A stretch of 64,000 nt of DNA from Aldehydirespirator sp965116665 (GCA_965116665.1 OZ220709.1:2914001-2978000); one strand, 5' to 3'. Shown: positions 34,726 to 42,114, numbered from the stretch's first letter. Program-made: numbers and translations. Notes: a model not told the origin generated them from the letters alone.

Positions 34726-35985
34726 ATGGCTTCAGTACTACCAGCAATGCGGGGCCGATTCGGTAGCACCGACTACTACATCGTAACGATGCCTGCCAAG
34801 GAACTTACGGAACGACTCGTGATTCCACGGGAGATTGAAGGCTGGGACGACCTTTCTCTTGAAGAGCGATATCAACGTGACATCAACTACAACCGTGTAC
34901 GGCGCCAGATCGCTCCCTACCTAGTCCAGGATGACGACCGGTTCTTCGGAGCCTTCATTGTTACAATGCTCCACTCTGAGAAAACAGACTTCGAGCCAAT
35001 GACCAAGATATTCGGGGAGAAGGTACCGAACCTCTATAAGTCTGCGGGCAGCGCTTTCGGCTTTCTGACACTTGAAGGAACCGAGGTTCTAGTGCCGCTG
35101 GACGGCCAGCATCGCCTGGCGGCCCTAGGCTTTGCCATTACTGGAAAGGACGAAAAACAGCAGCACATACGGGATCTTGAACCGCGCACGGAGGTGGCCG
35201 AGGACATCTGCACCGTCCTTCTCATCAAGCATGACGAATCAAAGTCACGCAAGATATTCAACAAGGTTAACCGATACGCTAAGAGGACCTCAAAGGCTGA
35301 GAATCTCATTACCGCGGACGACGACATCATCGCGGTCATCGTGCGAGAGTCAGTTGTCGGTGCCAACAACATTATTCCTGATGTGTTGGTGAATGCGCGA
35401 AGCAACACACTTACAGTCAAGGCTAGCGAGTTCACAACCTTATCGACACTCTATGAGAGCACGAAGTACCTGCTTGAAGACACCCACGGCAGGATCAACA
35501 CAGAGACCCTGCCGGACAAGGCAACACAGGGGGTCATGCGAAAGGAGGCTACAGAGTTCTGGGAGACGCTATGTTCCTCCGTCGATCACTTCAGCAATGC
35601 CGTGCTTGACCCAACTGATCAGGGGGATGCTCGACGGCGAGAAATACGGGCTGACTATCTTCTCGGCAAGCCAGTCGCGCAGTGGGCGTTGGTACAGGCT
35701 ATCGTGCAACTTCGCGAGGAGGACAGTGAGACAGGGACTAGGATGAGCCTCAAAGAGGCTTGCCAACTTGTGAATCAGCTAGACTGGTCAATAACTGAGC
35801 CACGTTGGCAGCAGGTTCTCATGAACGGTGAGAAGGTTGTATCCGGAAAGTCGGCAGTCAATTTCGCGTCGCAGGTCATCGCCTATTGGCTGGGCCAGAA
35901 TCTCGGCGATCAAGCGATCTCTGAACTGCGAGAGCGATACACGAGCCAGGGTGGTACGGGCCAGCTAGCTGAGCCGATTCGCTAG
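34726..35985 (+). CDS. dndB: DGQHR-domain protein, DndB-like
   Basis: 419-residue protein with the DGQHR motif at residues 126-130 (VPLDGQHRLAAL) that defines the DndB/ParB-like DGQHR family. A downstream KIFNKVNRYAKRTSKAENL resembles the FxxxN-KxxS segment of the same family. DndB in Dnd systems represses or tunes the modification operon. Start at ATG 34726 is preferred, with GAGAAGGA just upstream; ATG 34690 would overlap the GIY-YIG gene. A+T-richer than its neighbours. Not a standard member of SspABCD, so the locus looks like a hybrid of Ssp enzymes and a Dnd-type regulator. Symbol by similarity only. Confidence 0.75.
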   Translation: MASVLPAMRGRFGSTDYYIVTMPAKELTERLVIPREIEGWDDLSLEERYQRDINYNRVRRQIAPYLVQDDDRFFGAFIVTMLHSEKTDFEPMTKIFGEKVPNLYKSAGSAFGFLTLEGTEVLVPLDGQHRLAALGFAITGKDEKQQHIRDLEPRTEVAEDICTVLLIKHDESKSRKIFNKVNRYAKRTSKAENLITADDDIIAVIVRESVVGANNIIPDVLVNARSNTLTVKASEFTTLSTLYESTKYLLEDTHGRINTETLPDKATQGVMRKEATEFWETLCSSVDHFSNAVLDPTDQGDARRREIRADYLLGKPVAQWALVQAIVQLREEDSETGTRMSLKEACQLVNQLDWSITEPRWQQVLMNGEKVVSGKSAVNFASQVIAYWLGQNLGDQAISELRERYTSQGGTGQLAEPIR

Positions 35986-36232
35986 TCAGAGCATGCCACC
36001 ATGGCGGTCTGAGCCTGACCGCGTATTGCTCAGACTCGATCCTTGCTCGACCGCAAGGAAATGACCTTCGAGCAACTCATCGAGGCCCTCCGGCACCGCC
36101 CCGAGGCGGCACAGGAAATCCTGGGTCTGCGATCCCGCTCAACCAAGTAGCTGAACAGCGGGGCCGACCGCCCAGACTACCCGCCCGGCGCGACCTCTCA
36201 GGCATGGATGCGAGACGGACATCTCGCTAGCG
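35986..36232. other. Gap with a short coding-like fragment
   Basis: Holds an open frame from 36019 to 36150. From ATG 36061 it gives 29 residues (MTFEQLIEALRHRPEAAQEI and nine more) that read like the tail of a helical protein. I cannot name it; it may be a remnant left where the modules were joined. Nothing else is recognisable. Confidence 0.3.
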
Positions 36233-36238
36233 TATGCT
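36233..36238 (+). promoter_or_regulatory. Probable -10 box (TATGCT) five bases before the HEPN operon
   Basis: TATGCT fits TANNNT and is five bases before ATG 36244, consistent with a leaderless transcript. The start has no Shine-Dalgarno sequence. Confidence 0.35.
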
Positions 36239-36243
36239 CCAGT

Positions 36244-36558
36244 ATGGACATCGTGGAGGCGGCGCGACAGGGCCTGCGCCAGCTCAACGCCCTGTTGCGC
36301 TCGGAGGGCGACAACGCTCGGGCCCGCTACCTGTCGGTGGAGCCCGACTTCGACTTCGCCGACGAGTGGATCGTCATCGTGACCTGGGAGCTGCCACCGC
36401 CCGGTGGCGAGACGTGGCCGCTGAAGATCCTCGATCAATACGAGGAACGGACGCGAGACGCTGTCGGCCGCGCAACGACGACGCTCTGCCTGTTCCGCAC
36501 GCCGGACGAAATCGCCGAACCCGCCCACCAGCGGGGCGAGCAGCTTCAAGCCGCCTGA
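36244..36558 (+). CDS. Small protein encoded just upstream of a HEPN protein
   Basis: 104-residue acidic protein (ATG 36244) with an alternating beta/alpha look: DIVEAARQGLRQLNALL helix, FADEWIVIVTWELPPPGG strands, WPLKILDQYEERTRDAVG helix. I recognise no family. It is seven bases ahead of a HEPN-domain gene on the same strand, which suggests a two-gene toxin-antitoxin or nuclease/partner unit with this as the partner. The function is not proven. Confidence 0.6.
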   Translation: MDIVEAARQGLRQLNALLRSEGDNARARYLSVEPDFDFADEWIVIVTWELPPPGGETWPLKILDQYEERTRDAVGRATTTLCLFRTPDEIAEPAHQRGEQLQAA

Positions 36559-36565
36559 GACCGCG

Positions 36566-37084
36566 GTGGCCTCGGCTGAACTCAGCCCCGCGGGGCTCCT
36601 TGAGGCCGCTCGGCACCTCGTTCCTACAGGACGAGGCCGACCTCGCAAGCCCCGGCTGCGGCGCGCCATCTCGACGCCATACTACGCGACGTTCGTAGCC
36701 TTGACCTCTGAGGCCTCCGTCCATCACACATCCGAAGCTGCCAAGAACGCCGTGCACCGGCTTGTCAGCCACACGTCGGCCAGAGGCGCGTGCAAGGACC
36801 TCACAAACACGGGAACCGTCCGGTGGCTCCCCGGGCACCCAACGTGCCACTCCGACCTCTTGCTGTTCGCACGCAACTTCGAGTCGCTGTACGACCTCCG
36901 ACACCTAGCGGACTACGACCACGACTACTCGTGCACGAAGCCCGAGGCAGTCACGGCCCTAGAACGGGCTGAAGCGGCCATCGAGGCCCTCGCCTCTGCG
37001 CGCCGACTGTGCCCCGAACAGCTCGACATCCTCTGCGTGGCGACGTTGGCAGACGACCGCGGGAGGGCACGGATCAGGCGATAG
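36566..37084 (+). CDS. HEPN-like domain protein, possible RNase toxin
   Basis: 172-residue protein starting at GTG 36566. The segment RRAISTPYYATFVAL is the usual first HEPN helix (RxxxSxxYYAxF), and DLR112HLADYDH119 gives the R-x6-H pair of HEPN ribonucleases, followed by a C-terminal helix (ALERAEAAIEALASAR). HEPN proteins with this motif act as RNases in toxin-antitoxin and phage-defence systems. The upstream 104-residue gene is the likely partner. It is convergent with the PT-dependent nuclease gene, with 62 bases between them. Confidence 0.6.
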   Translation: MASAELSPAGLLEAARHLVPTGRGRPRKPRLRRAISTPYYATFVALTSEASVHHTSEAAKNAVHRLVSHTSARGACKDLTNTGTVRWLPGHPTCHSDLLLFARNFESLYDLRHLADYDHDYSCTKPEAVTALERAEAAIEALASARRLCPEQLDILCVATLADDRGRARIRR

Positions 37085-37146
37085 CACAACAGCGCGGAGC
37101 CGTGTGCTCGGAGCGCTCGAACGAGGACCGTCGCCGGAGCGAGAAA

Positions 37147-38106
37147 CTAACGCGCCGGACCGCGGAAGACCTCGCGTTCATGCCAGTGGCGGTGCTGTTC
37201 GACGATGGCGTCGGAGTGGCTGCGGGGTGGCCGCAGTTCCCTTCCCATAAGCGAGGTCACTAGCTCCTCGGCGGCATCGTTTCGTCCCACGAAGTGCGAC
37301 GAAACCAAGATCCGCTGGGCCCCGCCCAATCCGAGGACCCCGCGGTCGAACAATCTGTGATGCATCACGCACAAGCACAGCCCGTTGAAGGTGCGATCGG
37401 GCCCACCCTCGGCCCACCATTGCACATGTGCGGCCTCGAGCCCGACTGTGGTGCTGTCGAGCCTGCCATCGAACCCGCACATCGCGCACTGGTAGTCATA
37501 GGCCCGCAGCACCCTCACCCGGAACTCGGGGTCGCGCCGACGCTTTTGCTCGGCCAGCGCCAAGACACGATCCGACGCCACGCGAGATTCCAGCGACTCC
37601 AAGTCCAAGCCCACGCTCTGGCAGATCTCCGCGTGCAGGCTCTCGGGCCAATTGGAGGCAAGCAGCGAGCGGGCCACAACGATCAGCAACCCCGGGTCCC
37701 CCAACAGAGCCGCCTGGAAATCGTCCGCAAGCTGCCCGACCGCCTTCGAGTCGATGAGCCACCTGTGGCCGGGTTGCAAGGACCGACCAGAGTCGGGCGC
37801 ATTCGCCGCGTCCGCGTGCGTCGACACCGACCAGAGTCCGTCGTTCTGCAGGCGCCAGAACGGTTGATCGGGATGGTGGGTCTGGCGCGGCGGGCCGAAC
37901 TCGGCCAGCCATGAACTCAGCTGGGGCGCCAGGTCCTCGTAGCGGACGCGGGAGTTCTGGTCGTTGTGCAGCTGGCCGAGTGCGTGCAGCAGCAACAGGG
38001 GCTTGTGCGGCGCTCGCCGGCCGGACTGGCCGGGTTCCCGCCACTGCTTGATCTGGTCGACGCGCTTCAGCCAGTATTCGCGTCCCCGCCGGGCCACGGC
38101 AACCAT
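37147..38106 (-). CDS. Phosphorothioate-DNA-dependent restriction endonuclease (ScoMcrA/SprMcrA-like: SBD + HNH)
   Basis: 319-residue protein; ATG 38106 is chosen because the family begins at this point (ARRGREYWLKRVDQIKQW). The N-terminal half carries the sulfur-binding-domain pattern APHKPLLLLHAL, then LAEFGPPRQ and HPDQPFWRLQNDGLW. The C-terminal half is an HNH nuclease: YQCAMCGFDG, GLEAAHVQWWAEGGP, and NGLCLCVMHHRLFDRGVLGL with metal-binding Cys/His residues, ending in VFRGPAR. Relatives bind PT-modified DNA and cut near it. In ScoMcrA a Tyr-Pro pair contacts sulfur; the matching spot seems to read Gln-Pro here, which needs alignment. A PT-reading nuclease beside PT-writing genes is unexpected. 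Confidence 0.82.
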   Translation of the reverse strand: MVAVARRGREYWLKRVDQIKQWREPGQSGRRAPHKPLLLLHALGQLHNDQNSRVRYEDLAPQLSSWLAEFGPPRQTHHPDQPFWRLQNDGLWSVSTHADAANAPDSGRSLQPGHRWLIDSKAVGQLADDFQAALLGDPGLLIVVARSLLASNWPESLHAEICQSVGLDLESLESRVASDRVLALAEQKRRRDPEFRVRVLRAYDYQCAMCGFDGRLDSTTVGLEAAHVQWWAEGGPDRTFNGLCLCVMHHRLFDRGVLGLGGAQRILVSSHFVGRNDAAEELVTSLMGRELRPPRSHSDAIVEQHRHWHEREVFRGPAR

Positions 38107-38180
38107 GCTATGTGCTGACGGGCAGGAACTCGGCCGTTCAGTTGGCCGATGCTCGCCGCCAACTGCTTGAGAGATGCTTG

Positions 38181-38609
38181 CTACAGAGGCATCGGCTGTA
38201 GCCGGGTGCGGCTGGCCCGGTAGATGTATGGGCCGGGGATGTCGACCAAGCGCTCGACGTGTCGCCACTGGCACATGAGGACTTCGAGTTGCGCCCATAC
38301 GGTCCCGGCATCAGCGCTGGTGAGCACAACCAGCCGCAACTTGTGCTGGACTACCGCCTCAACCTCGGCAAGGCGCCTCGTTATCTTGGAGTCGCGAGAG
38401 ATCGCGACCATTCCGTCTGCAGCTATACGAGGAATCCAGTCGACATCGTCGACATCCGTGCTCGCAATCGCGCACGGGGACCGCCTCCGCTTGCGCACGA
38501 CAGCGCCCGGATCCCCCGGGTAGGTCGCGTCGGGGCGGAGCCCGGCGACAACCTTGCCGAGACCGAGGATGTCGGCGTCGAAGCAGTAGCGAACCGCGGC
38601 GGGTCTCAC
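38181..38609 (-). CDS. PIN-like toxin, VapC45 type
   Basis: 142-residue protein with a PIN-like RNase outline: an early acidic pair in YCFDADILGLG, a middle DVDWIPRIAADGMVAISRDSKI with conserved Asp residues, and a C-terminal YIYRASRTRL. This resembles VapC45-type toxins, which pair with a DUF433 antitoxin. The upstream gene has a DUF433 end, and the two overlap by four bases (GTGA; start GTG 38609). Expected to cleave RNA when free of the antitoxin. Assignment rests mainly on the pairing. Confidence 0.7.
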   Translation of the reverse strand: MRPAAVRYCFDADILGLGKVVAGLRPDATYPGDPGAVVRKRRRSPCAIASTDVDDVDWIPRIAADGMVAISRDSKITRRLAEVEAVVQHKLRLVVLTSADAGTVWAQLEVLMCQWRHVERLVDIPGPYIYRASRTRLQPMPL

Positions 38610-39304
38610 GCCGCGAGAGGCGCGGCGCAGGAAGTCTCATACGCCACCGCCCAGCGCACATCCTGCACGGCCAGATCGAACTGATCGGCTATCTCCTCCT
38701 CGGACTCTCCCCCATCAAGATGCTCGAAGATCGCCGACGTGCTGATGCCACATACGGCGGGGCGTCCAAAGCGCCGGCCCGGGCGGCACCGGACGGGTGA
38801 GGCCGCATCGTCGTGAGGCCTCCACGCGACAGGCAGATCATCGTCCCACTCGACACGCTTCACAAAGGACTCAGCCGGCGGCAACTGCATCAACTGGCCG
38901 CTCGCAGGCGCGAAGAGCCACAGGTCACCGGGCAGGTCATACTCCTGCTGGAAGCGCATCAGCAGTCGCGGACCCTCACCCACCCACGGACGGGCGTGAG
39001 CCAGCGGGTGCTCGACGCCCAGCTCATCCCTTAGAGCAGCAACGAACCTCCTGATCTCGTGAAGCCGAACGCCAAGTTCCCGGCGATACTGGCGCAACAG
39101 ACCGGCCTCGACGAACTCGGCCCACGTGAGGCTTCGTTCGCCCGTCGACTCAATGCGGATCACCGGCGGATAGACGCGCCGCCCACGCTCACCTCCGTCG
39201 AGCCACCACGCGAGCGTGCTGGGGCTCATTCGCAGAATCTCCGCAGCGTCAGCAAGGGAGTACACCGGACGGTTCAGCGTCTTCACATCCACACCCCCCA
39301 TCAT
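38606..39304 (-). CDS. DUF433-containing antitoxin, VapB45-like
   Basis: 232-residue protein, longer than ordinary antitoxins, as in the VapB45 group. The N terminus has a MerR/excisionase-like helix-turn-helix (PVYSLADAAEILRMSPSTLAWWL). The C terminus is a DUF433 segment (GRPAVCGISTSAIFEHLDGG with SEEEIADQF next). The first supported start is ATG 39304 (ATG 39301 adjacent); longer upstream frames lack family sequence. Expected to bind the PIN-like toxin and its own promoter. It overlaps the toxin gene by four bases. Confidence 0.72.
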   Translation of the reverse strand: MMGGVDVKTLNRPVYSLADAAEILRMSPSTLAWWLDGGERGRRVYPPVIRIESTGERSLTWAEFVEAGLLRQYRRELGVRLHEIRRFVAALRDELGVEHPLAHARPWVGEGPRLLMRFQQEYDLPGDLWLFAPASGQLMQLPPAESFVKRVEWDDDLPVAWRPHDDAASPVRCRPGRRFGRPAVCGISTSAIFEHLDGGESEEEIADQFDLAVQDVRWAVAYETSCAAPLAA

Positions 39305-39410
39305 GCCCGATGAACTCTGCCCCTCCCACGATCTGGGGGCAATCCCAATCGATCTCGAATAGAACGCCAAGCAGCCTGCCGGTGTTCGGCGACCCAGTCG
39401 CAGCTGTGGC

Positions 39411-39767
39411 TCACAAGGGGAGAAGGCCGCGGGGAATCAGGCGCTGGTCGACGGGGTCGACCGCCATGGCGAGGCCCTCGAGGGTGTAGGCCCCCAGCAG
39501 GGGCGGGGCGCCATCCTCACCGAAGACCACCTGGGTCGTCACGCTCCTGCCGTTGACGGTCACCCGCGCCTCGCCGATGTCGGCATCGACGACCCTTCCA
39601 TCCGCCAGCCGCATCAGGCGCCGATCCGACCGCTCGACGCCGATCTCGCGCAGCAGGCGCGCCGGGACCATGCTGTAGAAGGCACCGGTGTCCACCGTGG
39701 CCTCGATCTCCACGGCTCGCCCACCGCTCAAGCCAGCAATCTGTAGAGGCAACTCGAATGTCCCCAT
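39411..39767 (-). CDS. Retropepsin-like aspartic protease/clan AA small protein
   Basis: 118-residue protein from ATG 39767. It has one active-site motif ATVDTGAFYSMVP and the later GRVVDADIGEARVTVNGR and PPLLGAYTLEGLAMAVDP strands of a half-domain aspartic protease that works as a dimer. Such single-domain clan AA genes are common in bacterial accessory regions and are of unknown role. A longer frame starting at 39851 adds 28 residues that look unlike the family. It stands alone between the VapBC45-like pair and the SDR gene. Confidence 0.75.
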   Translation of the reverse strand: MGTFELPLQIAGLSGGRAVEIEATVDTGAFYSMVPARLLREIGVERSDRRLMRLADGRVVDADIGEARVTVNGRSVTTQVVFGEDGAPPLLGAYTLEGLAMAVDPVDQRLIPRGLLPL

Positions 39768-39919
39768 TGCTGATGCACCCCAGAGAATCGGCTGAAGTCC
39801 GCCGCTACGGTACGCCCGCAGCAGCTTCAACCACAGCATAGCTCTTGTCAAGCAGTTTCAAGCTATGTCCTGATCTTTTGACTGTCCTCACCCCGGGGAC
39901 GTCACGGATGGGCCTGAAC

Positions 39920-40669
39920 TTAGGGAGCGACGGGGGTTTGGGCGGTTAGGGCGCCGTCGATGGTGAAGACGCTGCCGGACACGAAGGACGCCTCATCGCT
40001 GGCCAGCCACAGCACCAGACCGGCGATATCGGAGGGGTGGCCCAGGCGGCCCACCGGGTGGCGCTGCACCGCCGCTTCCCGGGCCGCTGTTGGATCAGCG
40101 GCCTGCTCGAAGGTGGTGTCGGCCATGGGCGTGGCGATCCAGCCCGGCGCCACCGCGTTGCAGCGGATGCCGTCGACGCCGTGGTCGATGGCGATCGAGC
40201 GGGTCAGGCCGTGCACCGCCGCCTTGGACGTGTTGTACACCGCCATGCCGTGGTCCGACACGTGGCCCGAGATCGAGCCGACGTTGACGATCACGCCGCC
40301 CTCGGGCTGGGTCCGCATCTGGCGCACCGCGGCCCGGCACACGTTGAACACGCCCTTCACGTTCACACCCATCACATGGTCGAAGTCGTCGTCGGTGGTG
40401 TCGGCCACCGTCTTCTCGACGCTCACGCCGGCGTTGTTGACCACCACGTCGACCCGCCCGAAGGCCTCCACTGCGGCAGCCACCAGGGCGTCGGCCTGAG
40501 CCGGGTCGGCCACGTCCGTGCGGACCCAACGGCCGGTGCTGCCGGGCGGCTCGCTCCGGCTTCCGGTCAGCACCCGGGCGCCCGCGGCCACGAAGCGCTC
40601 GGCCACCGCCAGCCCGATCCCCGAACTGGCCCCGGTCACCACCACCACCCTTCCCCGCAGCGAGTCCAT
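39920..40669 (-). CDS. Short-chain dehydrogenase/reductase
   Basis: 249-residue classical SDR: VTGASSGIGLAVAERF, NNAGVSVEKT, NVGSISGHVSD (Ser), YNTSKAAVHG (Tyr-Lys), and NAVAPGWIATPM, with FTIDGALTAQ at the end. The TGSR after strand 2 (Arg) points to NADP(H) preference. A truncated frame ends 16 bases upstream (40686-40820, same strand) and a toxin-antitoxin pair lies beyond that, as if the SDR was once downstream of a longer gene. Substrate unknown. Confidence 0.9.
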   Translation of the reverse strand: MDSLRGRVVVVTGASSGIGLAVAERFVAAGARVLTGSRSEPPGSTGRWVRTDVADPAQADALVAAAVEAFGRVDVVVNNAGVSVEKTVADTTDDDFDHVMGVNVKGVFNVCRAAVRQMRTQPEGGVIVNVGSISGHVSDHGMAVYNTSKAAVHGLTRSIAIDHGVDGIRCNAVAPGWIATPMADTTFEQAADPTAAREAAVQRHPVGRLGHPSDIAGLVLWLASDEASFVSGSVFTIDGALTAQTPVAP

Positions 40670-40685
40670 GGCCGCTCCCCGACCC

Positions 40686-40820
40686 CTACACGAAGCGCGA
40701 ACCGGGCGCGGTGCCGTCGATGTCGCGCTGCTGGCGAGCCTTGAACGCCTCGCTCAACAGGCCGAGGCGGTTGAGCTTCTTCAGGACCCCCTGCACGTCG
40801 TCCTCACCGCCCTGGGCCAT
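40686..40820 (-). pseudogene. Short C-terminal-type remnant upstream of the SDR
   Basis: A 44-codon frame (ATG 40820) encodes MAQGGEDDVQGVLKKLNRLG and then LLSEAFKARQQRDIDG..SRFV. Codon use is like the metabolic genes. It is too short to be a full enzyme and looks like the end of a larger protein cut off by the toxin-antitoxin pair that stops only three bases before it. I do not recognise the parent. It could equally be an intact small protein. Confidence 0.4.
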
Positions 40821-40823
40821 GCG

Positions 40824-41102
40824 TCAGTGAGGAGACAGATAGGCATCGAGAGCGTCGCGGATCACCTGGCTCTCAGTGGTGCCGTCGGATGCGGCCTTCC
40901 GCCTTACACGGTCCATCAGGCTCGGCGGAGCGCGAAAGGTCTGGACCGTGGCCTTCGCTTCGCCCAGCCTCGGCGACCGGCGGCGCGTCCTCTTGATCGC
41001 GACAAGCTCGACCGGACTGAACTCCGCGGCCTCGAACTCGTCCGCGATCTCCACAAGGTCTTGTTCTGTGGGCATTGGCGCCATACGAGACTTCCTGCTC
41101 AT
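40824..41102 (-). CDS. Ribbon-helix-helix antitoxin-like protein
   Basis: 92-residue protein (ATG 41102). The N-terminal part has EIADEFEAAEFSPVELVAIK. The C terminus is a likely RHH DNA-binding unit (TVQTFRAPPSLMDRVRRKAA, then TTESQVIRDALDAYL). It overlaps the upstream small gene by four bases (ATGA). Toxin-first order with an RHH second gene resembles BrnTA-type systems. Expected to bind the toxin and repress from the inverted repeat at the operon start. Confidence 0.7.
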   Translation of the reverse strand: MSRKSRMAPMPTEQDLVEIADEFEAAEFSPVELVAIKRTRRRSPRLGEAKATVQTFRAPPSLMDRVRRKAASDGTTESQVIRDALDAYLSPH

Positions 41103-41368
41103 CGCGATCCTCCGGTCAGTAACGCTCGAAACGCGGATCGCAGAGGCATTGCATGGATGACCAGGTCGCCGTCGGGCAACTGCAGGTACAGAACCTCCAG
41201 GAGGTTGCCAGCGGTGTCCGGTCCAATGCACAGACTCTTTGTCGGTTCATGTTCATGGTCGATATCGAAGAAGGCGACGGCGTTCGCCCATGCGTGGCGA
41301 ATCTCGTCGATCGTCAGCCCATGCCGGTAGGCCGACTCGGAGACTTGGGTTTCGCTTAAGCGTAACAC
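41099..41368 (-). CDS. Small toxin-like protein (BrnT/DUF4258-like) of an RHH toxin-antitoxin pair
   Basis: 89-residue protein from GTG 41368. It has the motif ESAYRHGLTIDEIRHAW, then KSLCIGPDTAGNLLEVLYLQ and DLVIHAMPLR. The H-G-x-T/S-x-x-x-I start, a central strand with G, and a closing H-A-M-x-x-R are the outline of small RNase toxins such as BrnT. It is first in the pair and overlaps the antitoxin by four bases. The exact family is not certain. Confidence 0.62.
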   Translation of the reverse strand: MLRLSETQVSESAYRHGLTIDEIRHAWANAVAFFDIDHEHEPTKSLCIGPDTAGNLLEVLYLQLPDGDLVIHAMPLRSAFRALLTGGSR

Positions 41369-41375
41369 ACTTAAG
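41355..41375. promoter_or_regulatory. Inverted repeat at the start of the toxin-antitoxin operon
   Basis: TTAAGCG-TAACA-CACTTAA, part of CTTAAG-N9-CTTAAG, spans the GTG start of the toxin gene. Short arms with AT-rich ends overlapping a start fit an autoregulatory RHH operator. Confidence 0.45.
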
Positions 41376-41424
41376 ATCCCAGGCGACGACGGGGAGACCC
41401 AGATCCGTGCAGGCGAAGCCGGAG

Positions 41425-41913
41425 TCAGTCGGCTCGGTGTTGATCGACCATGTCGAGCAGTGCGTCCTTATCGCCCCGCGGCAGTTCCAGCAGTTCGCCG
41501 GAGGGCGCGTCCATCGTCGGGTAGACGGCCACCCCCACGGCAGCCAGGCTGGTTAGCAGCACGCCGGCGAGATGGTCGATGGCGTACAACGATGCCTGCA
41601 TCGTTGTCGAGGCCCCGGCAGGCAGTTCGTCCGTATTTGCTCTGAATGAGCCCAGCAGGCTGAACCGGGCGTCATACACCTTCGCCAGCCTGAAGGTCAC
41701 GGAGTACTGCTTGCGGTCGTCCTCCCAACCGCGGTCGATCGCTTGGATGGCCTCAATGGCGTGAGAGCGGTCGGCATGGCTGCCGTCGGCGATCACCCGG
41801 GCGAGGGTGTCCCTGACCGCGGCCACCGCCTCCAGTTCCTGCGCGTTGATTTCCTTGTGGCTGGACGACCGGCGATGAGATGTCTTCCTATCGGAGCGCC
41901 GCACGGTGATCAC
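41425..41913 (-). CDS. Hypothetical protein, 162 aa
   Basis: No family recognised. A basic N terminus (VRRSDRKTSHRRSSSHK) is followed by a helix (LEAVAAVRDTLARVIAD), a middle rich in polar residues (DRGWEDDRKQYSVTFRLAKV) and a moderately hydrophobic stretch (LYAIDHLAGVLLTSLAAVGV) that may be buried rather than a true membrane segment. It lies 56 bases from the RHH toxin gene and is divergent from the serine hydrolase gene. Codon use is consistent with a real gene. Confidence 0.55.
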   Translation of the reverse strand: MITVRRSDRKTSHRRSSSHKEINAQELEAVAAVRDTLARVIADGSHADRSHAIEAIQAIDRGWEDDRKQYSVTFRLAKVYDARFSLLGSFRANTDELPAGASTTMQASLYAIDHLAGVLLTSLAAVGVAVYPTMDAPSGELLELPRGDKDALLDMVDQHRAD

Positions 41914-41994
41914 ACCCTTTCGGCTAGTTGGGCAAGAGGGGCTTCGCCGACACTCTCGGTGATATGAGGAGCTATCGAGAGTTTTACAACATGT

Positions 41995-42013
41995 GTCATG
42001 AGGGCATCATGAC
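41995..42013. promoter_or_regulatory. Inverted repeat in a 200-base AT-rich divergent gap
   Basis: GTCATGA-GGGCA-TCATGAC has 7-base perfect arms. It sits in the AT-richer gap between the 162-residue gene (leftward) and the serine hydrolase (rightward). A CATGAT box at 42103-42108, six bases before ATG 42115, could be the -10. The rest of the gap shows no gene, apart from a 19-codon frame I do not credit. Confidence 0.4.
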
Positions 42014-42114
42014 GAAGCGATAACTTTGTTATAGCAGCAAAGTAGCTGTCAGTCAACTATAGGCCCGCTACATTAGATCGAGGCAACCGCGGCAGGCCGC
42101 GCCATGATGGGGGT

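Noticed and set aside
41964..42023. 19-codon frame in the AT-rich gap before the serine hydrolase
   Set aside because: Too short, no ribosome site, and it overlaps the inverted repeat at 41995-42013; no support for translation.
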